Of a stretch of DNA of 64,000 nucleotides, positions 43,842 to 52,189 are shown piece after piece. The DNA is from Bacillus yapensis (GTDB lineage: Bacteria; Bacillota; Bacilli; Bacillales; Cytobacillaceae). A program made the translations under genes and the position numbers. The DNA lies in NCBI RefSeq assembly GCF_005280205.1, contig NZ_SUND01000009.1, forward strand, positions 62,001-126,000, written 5' to 3'. Numbering within the stretch: the stretch's first letter is position 1; every line of letters begins with the position of its first letter. Under the pieces are notes generated by a model. It was not told the DNA's origin and did no database searches. It saw nothing but the letters and a program-made list of their open reading frames with translations.

Positions 43842-44525
43842 TTGGAAGAAGTTAATATTGGTTTACTGACGATCAAAGTCATCGTTGGTTTTGCCACTTT
43901 ATTTTTTATCATTACCATAACAGGCAGAACATCCATCTATCAGTTAACCCCGTTTCACTTAGTTTTTGTGTTAGTACTTGGAGATTTTTTAGGAAATACC
44001 ATTTATGAAGATAAGGTAGGGATTTTTCATTTTTTATATGCCATCGGATTGTGGACGTTTCTTATGTTGGGAATAGAGTTTATGACTCTAAAAAATAAAT
44101 CGACACGTTCTCTCTTATTAGGCAATCCTAACATCATCATTCGAGATGGTGTTATGGACAGAAAGTTACTTACAAAGAACAAATTGGATGTAAATCAAGT
44201 ATTGAGTATACTCCGTCAAAATAATGTCTTTTCAGTTCGCGAAGTCAAATACGGTATATTGGAAGCTAATGGGCAAATAAGTGTATTATTACAATCGAAG
44301 TATCAAAAACCCGAAAAGCAGGATTTCAATCTTCCAGAAAGTCCAGTAGACCTCCCAACATCGCTAATTATAGATGGGGAAATTTTATGGGATAATTTAC
44401 ATGGACTCGGATTTGATCAACAGTGGTTAGATAACCAATTAACGACCAATGGATATAATAATGTAAAGCGTATACTTTACGCAGATTGGCGAGAGAGTGA
44501 AGGCATACATGTAAGTCCTAAATAA
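43842..44525 (+). CDS. YetF-type DUF421 membrane protein, second copy
   Basis: The product (227 residues) has three membrane helices, then the soluble domain with LGNPNIIIRDGVMDRKLLTK, DVNQVLSILRQNNVFSVREV and KYGILEANGQISVLL. It is the short form, without the C-terminal extension of the 33919 paralogue. The TTG at 43842 has GGAGG eight bases upstream; the TTG five codons earlier overlaps that site. It forms a pair with the CBO0543-type gene. Confidence 0.88.
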   Translation: MEEVNIGLLTIKVIVGFATLFFIITITGRTSIYQLTPFHLVFVLVLGDFLGNTIYEDKVGIFHFLYAIGLWTFLMLGIEFMTLKNKSTRSLLLGNPNIIIRDGVMDRKLLTKNKLDVNQVLSILRQNNVFSVREVKYGILEANGQISVLLQSKYQKPEKQDFNLPESPVDLPTSLIIDGEILWDNLHGLGFDQQWLDNQLTTNGYNNVKRILYADWRESEGIHVSPK

Positions 44526-44607
44526 AATTTGTTAGGATAAGAGCATATCAATTTTCTTGGTGAATATAAACTTGCATAATTCTGGCTCTTCATTGTTATT
44601 CCTTATT

Positions 44608-45190
44608 GATACAGATAGGTTAGGGTTTGAAGTTATCGCCGCCTTTTCCCCCTGTTAACAAAGTACATGAAACTTTCACCAACGGCGTTCCAACTAATCC
44701 AATTCATTCAATTTCTATGTATATTAATGAAGCGAAGTTATTCTCCAAGTCGGATTGTTTTATTATTGCACTGTTTGCGGAGTTCATTGAGCTTTTCTTT
44801 TTGCTTATTGTTTAATTGTAAAGCATTAAGTAAAGACTGGATTTTATCAATATCTTTCATGTGTACGAGTCGGTGAACACCTTCATGTAACACTATCAAA
44901 TTTGAATAACTATCATCTTTTGAAAGGTGATAGGGATTTTTATGATGACTGTGCCAATCATTAAAGCCAAGTTCAATTCCTGAAACAGCACATTTACCAT
45001 ATTGGGCAATGAACCGACTAACGCGATTATCGTTATATTCAATCGTGCGGTTTGGAATAAAGTTTTTCATGAGATAACTTAATACATTTTTGTTAATCGC
45101 CTTCTGGGTTTTGTGTATCTTTGCTCTGCCGTTGGCAGTGTAATTATAGATGCCTTGAGAAAAACAAAGATTCGTTTTGATGGGGAGGTT
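44608..45190 (-). pseudogene. Group II intron fragment: maturase C-terminus with HNH and intron 3' end
   Basis: The minus-strand frame 45070-44738 and its upstream continuation read NGRAKIHKTQKAINKNVLSY, then NDNRVSRFIAQYGKCAVSGI, HSHHKNPYHLSKDD and NLIVLHEGVHRLVH. This is the DNA-binding plus HNH endonuclease end of group II intron reverse transcriptases. Downstream, GGAACGCCGTTGGTGAAAG and GGGGGAAAAGGCGG resemble the domain V/VI end of such introns. The reverse transcriptase and the 5' intron are gone, cut off where the IS110 fragment begins. Confidence 0.7.
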
Positions 45191-45322
45191 TTCCGAGAAA
45201 AAGGGATAAACAGCATGTATGTCCGATAAGACTAGTACATTACAAAAACGCTACAAGGGCTATGAACCAAGGTTTTATAAGATAAGGGAAATGGTGTTTG
45301 TCCCTATCTATGCCCAACGGCG

Positions 45323-45592
45323 AGAGTTTTACGATAAGAAACATGAAGAAGGAAAACCCTTTAGAGTAGCTATTATTGCTTGTGTAAATAAGCTCTTACA
45401 TTGGATTTATGCCTTACTAAAAAGCAGAACAACTTTCCAAGATATAGCTTAGGACCTAAAAATAACTAAATACAACAAAACCTTCCAATTAGAGTACATC
45501 GGAAGGTTATTTGGCATGAACTTTTTTAGTATATCATGAGTCTAATAAACTTTTTATTGAAAAATGTTGACAAACTATTAGCTGGTTTAGTT
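45323..45592 (+). mobile_element. IS110 fragment (3' end)
   Basis: The plus strand codes for the last 42 residues of the IS110 recombinase (REFYDKKHEEGKPFRVAIIA onwards to FQDIA) and has the same 3' non-coding end as copies 1 and 2. That end includes the outward TTGACA and GCTGGTTTAG. The rest of the element is missing, replaced by the group II intron fragment. Confidence 0.85.
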
Positions 45593-45644
45593 CAATAAGA
45601 TATTTAATTCCTTAACACGGTCATTTTTATAAAACTAACGCTTT

Positions 45645-46682
45645 TTAAGATAGAAGAGATTTATATATCTCTCCAATAATCCCTTCCAATTGATGAACGC
45701 CTAATTCTGCATTCGTCATAATAACGGCACCTTTTTCCAAGTGTGGATGTGCCACCATCATACATTGAAAACCTACTCCCCAACCGAGTGATGTAATTTC
45801 TAGTTCTTTTTCGGAGCCTTCAAGAAACACACCTAATCCTGTCCAGCTTTCACCTCTTTGCGGGGTTATCATTTCTTTTGCTAAACTTTCCGAAATACCC
45901 AGCTTACTTTCTCCTTTTACTGCATTCATTAACTCAAGAACTAATTCAGCTAAATCCAAAGAAGTTGTCCATAGTCCAGAAGCTGCTGGATAAGGATATA
46001 TAGGATGTTTACCATCTACTAATTCCCCGTTTTTGTTATGACCGCAAGAAAAGTTATCTCTATCCAATTCCGACATTGTTGTATTTAATTGGCTATTTTT
46101 CATTCCTAGTAGTTCAAATATGAACTCATTTACCACTTGATAAAACTGCTTTTTAGTTACATCTTCTATTAGTTGCTGAATAATACAATAGCCTGCATCT
46201 GAATAATGGAATTCACTCTCTGGCTCGAATTGAACTTCAATAGGAACCTTACAATAATGGGATTTTCCCTCTAACAATTCAACCATCGAAGGAAAACCTA
46301 TATCTGAATTTAGTTCTAAAAAACTACCTTCAGGGTCCTTGATTCCAGATTGATGACTAAGCAAGTTTCTTAAAGTAACTTTTTTATTTTTTGTATATTC
46401 ATTTTCAGGCACTTTCCAAGTAACAAGTCTTTCATTTACAATTTCATCTAAATTAAGATGCCCTTCTTCTAGTAACTTTATTGCTAACATTCCAGTTAAG
46501 AATTTACTAATTGAACAAGCACTAAAAATAGAATCATCATTTACTTTTCTATCACTATTAACTTCAAGTAAACGATAGTTTTCTGTTCCGCTGATTTTAC
46601 CTTCTTCGAACAATGCAATACTTAAACCGTTTACATTATAATGTTCCATTCGTTCTTCAATTTTGATGTTATTTAATTTCAT
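45645..46682 (-). CDS. Serine hydrolase, beta-lactamase/PBP4* family
   Basis: The 345-residue protein has the SxxK motif in FSACSISKFLTG (about residue 56-62), and a YxD element in FHYSDAGYCIIQ in place of YxN. No signal peptide is seen, so it acts in the cytoplasm. The family includes esterases and D-amino-acid peptidases as well as class C beta-lactamases. AGGAGGAGAATA precedes the ATG. It lies between two IS110 sequences and looks like cargo. Confidence 0.85.
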   Translation of the reverse strand: MKLNNIKIEERMEHYNVNGLSIALFEEGKISGTENYRLLEVNSDRKVNDDSIFSACSISKFLTGMLAIKLLEEGHLNLDEIVNERLVTWKVPENEYTKNKKVTLRNLLSHQSGIKDPEGSFLELNSDIGFPSMVELLEGKSHYCKVPIEVQFEPESEFHYSDAGYCIIQQLIEDVTKKQFYQVVNEFIFELLGMKNSQLNTTMSELDRDNFSCGHNKNGELVDGKHPIYPYPAASGLWTTSLDLAELVLELMNAVKGESKLGISESLAKEMITPQRGESWTGLGVFLEGSEKELEITSLGWGVGFQCMMVAHPHLEKGAVIMTNAELGVHQLEGIIGEIYKSLLS

Positions 46683-46797
46683 TATTCTCCTCCTAGATAA
46701 CTTTATAATGAAATTATAACACGAATGTACGTTCTGATGTATTTATTTGGAAACAAGATTTCCTATTGAACAAAACTGCTTCTTCGTATTATAAGGT

Positions 46798-47015
46798 TAG
46801 CCAGAATGCTAAATATTTCTGGTTGACCTTATTTTTTATGGTCTTATTATATCAGTAGCCAGGGTAGAACGTAACTGCCCCGTGGGGCTTCGACCCCGTC
46901 AGCTAAACCGTTCGCCCCCTACTTGTAGAAACATGATTGAGGCTGGTTGGGACTTTGATCTCGTATAACAAGCGAAGCTGTGACACTGCATGGAGGAATT
47001 AGGGGTACTGGCAAA
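46798..47015 (+). ncRNA. Candidate IS110 bridge RNA, copy 2
   Basis: It keeps the outer hairpin AAGGTTAGCCAG/CTGGTTGACCTT but with a longer loop. It has GGGG-CTTCGA-CCCC (46882-46897) where copy 1 has GGAA/TTCC, and the CTTGT/ACAAG pair. Differences are concentrated in loops and in compensated pairs. This is expected for an RNA whose loops have been re-targeted. Confidence 0.65.
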
Positions 47016-47040
47016 TACTAGTTTAGGAGGAGGATTTAGA

Positions 47041-48275
47041 ATGAATCCAGTCGTTGGTCTGGATATTTCAAAAGGAGAAAGTCAGGTTCAAGCATTTTTA
47101 GATAAAGGGAAACCTTATCGTAAGAGTTTTAAAGTATCTCATACTATTGAAGGGCTTAGTTATCTTGTAACGTTTCTGGAGGATGTGAAAAAAGAGTCTG
47201 GTAAGAAGCCTTCAATCATTCTAGAAGCTACAGGGCATTATCAAACTCCTGTAGTTCATTACTTGGAAGAACGAGGATATTTATTGATTATTATCAATCC
47301 GTTGATTTCATACAAGGCAAGAGGTTCAAGTTTAAGAAAAGTAAAGACAGATGCCGTAGATGCCTATCTTCTTTGTGAGTTGTTCTACAAAGAGGAGTTA
47401 GAGCCTTATAAAAAGCGTGGTGTCCAATTATTAAACCTTCGGAATCTTACAAGACAGCATGAAAATATTACTGGAGTCACTATCCAAACGAAGCTTCAAT
47501 TTCAAGCTGTTCTTGAACAAGTGTTTCCAGAATATAAGGGGGTTTTTGGAGATTTATATTCGGTGGTATCACTCTTAACGCTTTCAGAGTTCCCCTCTTC
47601 CGAGGATATTATTAAAGCAAGTGAAGAAACAATTACAGATAAGATACATGAATTATGTAAAAGTCGATCAATCAGGTGGGCAAAAGAAAGTGCGATTAAA
47701 CTTAAGGCTGCGGCAACTCGTAACCCTTTTGAAAAGACAATCTACCAGAGTCATATTTTAAGCCTTGGTATGTATATTAATATGATTCTTCAATACAAAG
47801 AGCACCTATCAAAGTTGGAATCAGAGATAGATGCCTCGCTAAAGAAATTGAAGAATATAATATTATCAAATCTATCCCTGGTATCGGAGAAAAAATCGCT
47901 GCAACGATTATTTCAGAAATTGGAGAGATAGATCGATTTACTGATCCTAAAAAGCTGGTAGCTTTCGCTGGAGTTGATCCAAGTGTATTCGAATCTGGTA
48001 AGTTTACAGCCACAAAGAATCGAATCACAAAACGAGGGTCAAGTAGGCTTCGTCACGCCTTATATATGGCTGTTCGTTGTGCGATTCGTGATTGCCGTAA
48101 AAAGAAAACAACGGACGAAATCATCCCTCGCAACAAGAAAATGCGAGAGTTTTACGACAAGAAACGTGGAGAAGGAAAACCTTTTAAAGTAGCTGTAATT
48201 GCATGTGTAAATAAACTCTTACATTGGATATTTGCCCTTTTAAAGAACAGAACCACTTTCCAAGATATAGCTTAG
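47041..48275 (+). pseudogene. IS110 transposase copy 2, frameshifted
   Basis: The ATG at 47041 follows TTTAGGAGGAGGATTTAGA. The frame holds the DEDD domain (NPVVGLDISKGESQVQAFLD) and runs well past the point where copy 1 is broken. It then leaves the family sequence at about 47833, where one C is missing in GATGCCTCGCT. The family reading resumes in another frame as SIPGIGEKIAATIISEIGEI up to FQDIA. So this copy is inactive through a different single-base loss. Confidence 0.85.
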
Positions 48276-48537
48276 AACCAAAAATAAACTAAATAACACA
48301 AAACCTTCCAAAATTAGAATAACGGAAGGTTATTTGGCATGCACATTTTTAGTATAGCACGAGATATTTTAAGTTTTTATTGAAAAATATTGACAAACTA
48401 TTAGCTGGTTTAGCTTAAGTACATTGCTTCACAATATCCTCGAACTACGTACTTGATTATGAATAAATATTTAGTGCATTTTTTTTAATCCCAAGAAAAA
48501 TAATAATTTAAAGTTAATATTTAGGAGATGATTAAAA

Positions 48538-48711
48538 TTGACTTATAGTAATAAAATTAAAAGTATTCTTGGTGTTGATGTGCGAGCTCGTTATCTTAAT
48601 CTTAATGAAGACGATCTAATTCATGATCCTTTCAAATATCCAATAATCCATAAACAAATAAATGGTAAAGAAATTGTTCCACTTAATTTAGTAAGATTGT
48701 GGCAGAGATAA
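48538..48711 (+). CDS. 57-residue protein with PIIHKxING motif, second copy
   Basis: It starts with TTG, seven bases after AGGAGATG, and reads MTYSNKIKSILGVDVRARYL at the N-terminus, ending YPIIHKQINGKEIVPLNLVR. It has exactly the same length as its paralogue at 37968-38141 and shares the C-terminal motif. The N-terminal halves differ apart from basic residues. A terminator follows. Confidence 0.65.
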   Translation: MTYSNKIKSILGVDVRARYLNLNEDDLIHDPFKYPIIHKQINGKEIVPLNLVRLWQR

Positions 48712-48820
48712 AGTTTACTAAATATTGACTACCTTACGGATTACGTGGTTAAAAATTGTTCATAATAGGATTGACGCTGCCTCGGAATTTCCTCCGAATT
48801 CTAGAGTCAATTTTGTCGTA

Positions 48821-48863
48821 AGAACACCCAAACTGACTCCCCTTCTTTTGGGTGTTCCTTTTG
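48821..48863 (+). terminator. Terminator
   Basis: GAACACCCAAA and TTTGGGTGTTC pair, followed by CTTTTG. Confidence 0.75.
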
Positions 48864-48876
48864 TGCAATTTTTGTC

Positions 48877-49428
48877 ATGTTATACTTTCCTCGAATTGCG
48901 ACATTTTTTTTAAAAGTGTATTTTTCTTCCTATAATAAGCATGATAAAGAAAAACATCTGAGTATGAAAATGTTAGTAGCGTCAATTAGAACTGGTCTTT
49001 TTTTAATTCCTTGGTTAACTACTTTCTTTATTCCAAAAAATGAGTTTAAAAAATATACTCCTGTTGCAAGCTTCGCAGCATTACTTGTTGTAATTGAAAG
49101 TATGTTATCTGTTCCTTTTAAATGGTGGACCGTCAAAGGCGGAAATTTGAATAAGGTTTTTAATGACTTGAGTTTGATTTTAGGACCGTTCTTTATTGGG
49201 ACCATTTGGATTTTCCGATTTACTTTCGGGAAATTTTGGCTGTACATCATGGTTAATGCACTTATGGATTTATTTTTGGCATACCCAATTAATTGGTTAA
49301 TGCAGAAATTAAGAGTATACAAATTAGTTAATTTCAAGTCGAAACACATTTTTTATACAGCCATTAGTTTTGCTCTTGTTATCTACGGATTCCAATTATT
49401 TATAACTCGTTCAAAGTATAGAAACTAA
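48877..49428 (+). CDS. Multi-pass membrane protein
   Basis: The product (183 residues from the first ATG, 154 from ATG 48964) has four or five hydrophobic segments. Features include WLTTFFIPKNEFKKYTPVAS and FKWWTVKGGNLNKVFNDLSL between them. The composition resembles the CBO0543-type proteins, but I am not sure of the family. Neither start has a strong ribosome site. Confidence 0.5.
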   Translation: MLYFPRIATFFLKVYFSSYNKHDKEKHLSMKMLVASIRTGLFLIPWLTTFFIPKNEFKKYTPVASFAALLVVIESMLSVPFKWWTVKGGNLNKVFNDLSLILGPFFIGTIWIFRFTFGKFWLYIMVNALMDLFLAYPINWLMQKLRVYKLVNFKSKHIFYTAISFALVIYGFQLFITRSKYRN

Positions 49429-49434
49429 AAACTG

Positions 49435-49986
49435 TCCAACATTAATATAAATATTTATTGGATGTTTTTACCATTACATTCGTTACTTTGAAGCACTATA
49501 CTTATTAGTGGTTGAGGGATTGATGCTCTCGACTTTTCCCTTTAAATAAAAGTTTTTTTGGTCGCCTGTTGGTTCAATACATAATATGGGTTCCATATCA
49601 TCTTACGTAAACCATTGTATTATTTTGTAATTAATGTACAGAATAAATCCATGCCACGTTCCTAGTGTCGCTTGGTAAATATTTGATGTGCTGTCCATCC
49701 TTACGTTTAGGGGTGGACGTTTTTATTTTTTTCATCTGGTCAGAAGATCTATAAATCTTGTCGCTAGGTGAAGAAGAGGTTATAATGCTCCTCTTTATTT
49801 CGAATTTTGGTTCAAATACGACGTAAAAAGACATGTAGATTTTTCTCCCTCTTGTTTCACTAACCGGCTCCGTTTGTTTAAGTGCAATCCTTCACAATTT
49901 TTGGATCGACATGTGAAGATAAATGAATTTTTCCGATTTTCCAAGTATTCTTACCTTACAATGTGTATGTTTAAGACAGGAAGGGG
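49435..49986. other. Mostly non-coding stretch
   Basis: Nothing clear except a weak minus-strand frame 49834-49631, a 67-residue basic, Ser-rich sequence starting MSFYVVFEPKFEIKRSIITS with GAGGGAG ten bases upstream. This could be a small hypothetical gene. Confidence 0.3.
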
Positions 49987-50247
49987 GTGTTTTATGGGAA
50001 GGGAAAAAGTTCAACCTCATGTATGGCATGTAGGAAACCTTTTAAGAGAAATGATAAAGTCTACACTGACACCATGTTTACGCAGATACTGCATGTAAAA
50101 TGTTTTATATACAAACGTGAATTTATAATAGATACAGGAACTTATCAAGAAATAGTAGAAAAATATCCTCTATACCAAAGATCATTTATTGTAACGGATA
50201 AACCAATTACTGATCTAATGGTAGTTTCTTCACTTAAAAGAAAATAA
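49987..50247 (+). CDS. Small zinc-finger protein
   Basis: The frame (up to 86 residues) contains CMACRKPFKRNDKVYTDTMF followed by HVKC, a CxxC...HxxC set that can bind one zinc in a LIM- or treble-clef-like fold. The GTG at 49987 lies right after GGAAGGGG. I recognise no family. The terminator at 50254 follows. A minus-strand frame over its tail (50423-50290) is less likely. Confidence 0.55.
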   Translation: MFYGKGKSSTSCMACRKPFKRNDKVYTDTMFTQILHVKCFIYKREFIIDTGTYQEIVEKYPLYQRSFIVTDKPITDLMVVSSLKRK

Positions 50248-50253
50248 CAATGA

Positions 50254-50286
50254 AAAAAGGATTCAGTAAATGTCTGAATCCTTTTA
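50254..50286 (+). terminator. Terminator
   Basis: AAAGGATTCAG and CTGAATCCTTT pair, followed by TATTAC. Confidence 0.7.
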
Positions 50287-50595
50287 TTACTCTCATTCTT
50301 ACCATCCATAACTCCACCTACCTGCCTTAATTTGAGGCAGAATACCCTTATGTATTCCTTTAGTTCTTCTGTTAGCTCATCCAGTGTAAAGTAGATTATT
50401 TGTGGAGCGGCTGTATCCATCACCTGGACTTATATTTGTGATTGACCTTTTATATCAAAAACCTTTTTTGTCAACATAATGTGATATGGCATGAAATCAC
50501 CTCATTAACACCATAACAAACATACGTTCCTATGAGTAGCATTTTTTTCTAAGAACAAAATCGCTAACGCGACTCAATTACGACCCAAGTGTTGA

Positions 50596-50838
50596 TTATT
50601 CACTTGGGTCTTTCCTCGCCTGTCTCATTGTTCCATTACAAAAAGGGCAGACCACTTCCACTTCTTCATCTTCTTCTAAATCAAAATGAAACTCTTCCAC
50701 CACATAATCTGGAACTTCATCTTCTTTACCACAATCGATACATTTAAAAATTATGAATTCCATTTCTTCATTTAGTCCAAATGGATCTTCTTCATCGAGC
50801 CATTTTAACAGCTCATCCTGCTCTTTGTTCTTGCTCAA
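50596..50838 (-). CDS. Small acidic zinc-ribbon protein, passenger of the IS91-like element
   Basis: The 80-residue protein has CIDCGKED near residue 33 and CPFCNG near residue 64, a zinc ribbon, with a very acidic stretch (DLEEDEEVEVV) between. Its start overlaps the transposase gene by 26 bp, so it is translated from the same message. Its stop lies in the dyad at the element's end. It could help the transposase or be a passive passenger. Confidence 0.7.
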   Translation of the reverse strand: MSKNKEQDELLKWLDEEDPFGLNEEMEFIIFKCIDCGKEDEVPDYVVEEFHFDLEEDEEVEVVCPFCNGTMRQARKDPSE

Positions 50839-52054
50839 GATTTATCCTCCTCATTGTTTTAATAGAGTCCATATCTTCCATATAATGATACAAAAATCCG
50901 TAATCTGCATGCCATATTTCCACTAATTCCATCTTACGATGGCAATGAGGACACAGGAGCGGGTCTTTATCAAAGGCTTCAATCATTCTTTCCCGATATG
51001 TCTTCTTTTTCTTCTTATTCTCTAAGAGTAATGAAAGTTGTTTAGTTCTCATAAATGCATATAAACTAAGAACATTCTTTGCCTTTTCATATGTTCGTCT
51101 ACTGTATAAACCAAAGCGACCAACCATTCGAAAATGCTTGGGATTAATGTGTTGTATTAATTTATAAAGAAATTTATAAACCGGAAGGGTTTCATCTACT
51201 CGTTTCCCTGTTTGATGATCTTCATACCAGAAACTCACGGCTTTCCCATCATACTTCTCAATTCGATACTCAGCTATTGCGGGTCTTGCCAGATATCTCC
51301 CAATGTACTTTGCCGCACCTTTGGCATCTTTCATCCTTTTTTCCGCATTCACATAAAACCCTTTCGGGTATCTCTGGTACAATTCATTAATGAGATTGAT
51401 GACTCTCTGGTTATCTGGAAACCATTTCTTTAGTAGATCTAACACGACCTTTTGCCAGGATTTCCTCAAAAATTCATAAGGAATAAATCCACTAGAAACC
51501 CATTCATTCCTGTTATCTAGGGCACCTTCTGTAACTAAAGCATGAATATGAGGATTGAATTTCAAGTCCCTACCGAAGGTATGAATAACTGTGATTACCC
51601 CAACCTTCAAATTACGCTTTTTACTTCTCTTTTGGTAATGATACTGAAATACCTCTGCGACTTGATTACTAAGTTCATTTAGCTTTTTTCGATCTTCAAA
51701 AAATACATTTCTTAGTTCTTTCGGTATGGTAAACACCATGTGTCGGTGCGGAACATCAAAAATCATATCCTGTTGTTTGTCTGACCAATCATCTGTATAT
51801 TTTTTGCCACACTTATGACAGAAACGACTTTTACAAGTAAAGCAAACAAAAACAGGCCTAGGACTCCCTTCACAACCTAAGCACTCATATCGAGAATACC
51901 CTAAATCACGGGTTCCACATTGAATAGCTTTTTCAACCGTTTCTTTTATATCCTTTCGGTAGGCAGCAGGAAACCTTTTTTCGTTCAATTTCCAAAACCC
52001 ATCAAAATGGTCCTTCAGAATACGTTTAATAACTCCACTACTTTGTTTACTCAT
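50813..52054 (-). CDS. IS91-family HUH transposase
   Basis: The 413-residue protein has an N-terminal zinc-binding region (CLGCEGSPRPVFVCFTCKSR then FCHKCGKKY). It continues with the HUH metal motif in LKFNPHIHALVTEG near residue 175 and the nucleophile tyrosine region AAKYIGRYLARP near 243. A further zinc pair CPHCHRK lies near the end. AGGAG lies seven bases before the ATG. It appears intact. Confidence 0.92.
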   Translation of the reverse strand: MSKQSSGVIKRILKDHFDGFWKLNEKRFPAAYRKDIKETVEKAIQCGTRDLGYSRYECLGCEGSPRPVFVCFTCKSRFCHKCGKKYTDDWSDKQQDMIFDVPHRHMVFTIPKELRNVFFEDRKKLNELSNQVAEVFQYHYQKRSKKRNLKVGVITVIHTFGRDLKFNPHIHALVTEGALDNRNEWVSSGFIPYEFLRKSWQKVVLDLLKKWFPDNQRVINLINELYQRYPKGFYVNAEKRMKDAKGAAKYIGRYLARPAIAEYRIEKYDGKAVSFWYEDHQTGKRVDETLPVYKFLYKLIQHINPKHFRMVGRFGLYSRRTYEKAKNVLSLYAFMRTKQLSLLLENKKKKKTYRERMIEAFDKDPLLCPHCHRKMELVEIWHADYGFLYHYMEDMDSIKTMRRINLEQEQRAG

Positions 52055-52135
52055 ACCAATACTCCTAGCTATTATACGAACATTTTATCGAACGGTTATC
52101 CACAAGTCGAGAGGATTTATAATTTCCTAAACAAA

Positions 52136-52167
52136 TGAAAAAGCCTAGGTAAATATTTAACCTAGAC
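52136..52167 (-). terminator. Terminator of the serine recombinase gene
   Basis: CTAGGTTAAA and its imperfect complement TTTACCTAG pair; the minus strand continues with GCTTTTTC. Confidence 0.8.
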
Positions 52168-52189
52168 TTAAAAGTACATAACATGCTGT

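Larger units (their letters stand above)
46783..48410 (+). mobile_element. IS110-family element, copy 2
   Basis: It has the same layout as copy 1: left end TTCGTATTATAAGG, a non-coding region of about 255 bp, recombinase gene, and right end TTGACAAACTATTAGCTGGTT. It has diverged clearly from copy 1 in DNA sequence, so the two were not recently duplicated from one another. Flanks differ on the left and share TAGCTTAAGTACA on the right, which may be the common target. Confidence 0.8.
50560..52110 (-). mobile_element. IS91-like rolling-circle element
   Basis: The element is defined by its HUH transposase gene and an overlapping small gene. Near the 3' side lies a perfect 10-bp dyad GACCCAAGTG/CACTTGGGTC (50582-50610). 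Upstream of the transposase the repeat CGAACATTTTATCGAAC is found at about 52077-52093. IS91 elements move by rolling circle between such end structures. Exact ends cannot be fixed from one copy. Confidence 0.6.

Noticed and set aside
45219-45452. A 77-residue protein ending FQDIA
   Set aside because: The last 42 residues are the IS110 recombinase end and the first part is read from group II intron DNA; it is a chance fusion.
50145-50423. A 92-residue minus-strand frame (MMDTAAPQIIYFTLDELTEE...)
   Set aside because: Its second half runs through a terminator and the tail of the zinc-finger gene; only the first 45 residues look protein-like and no family is recognised.
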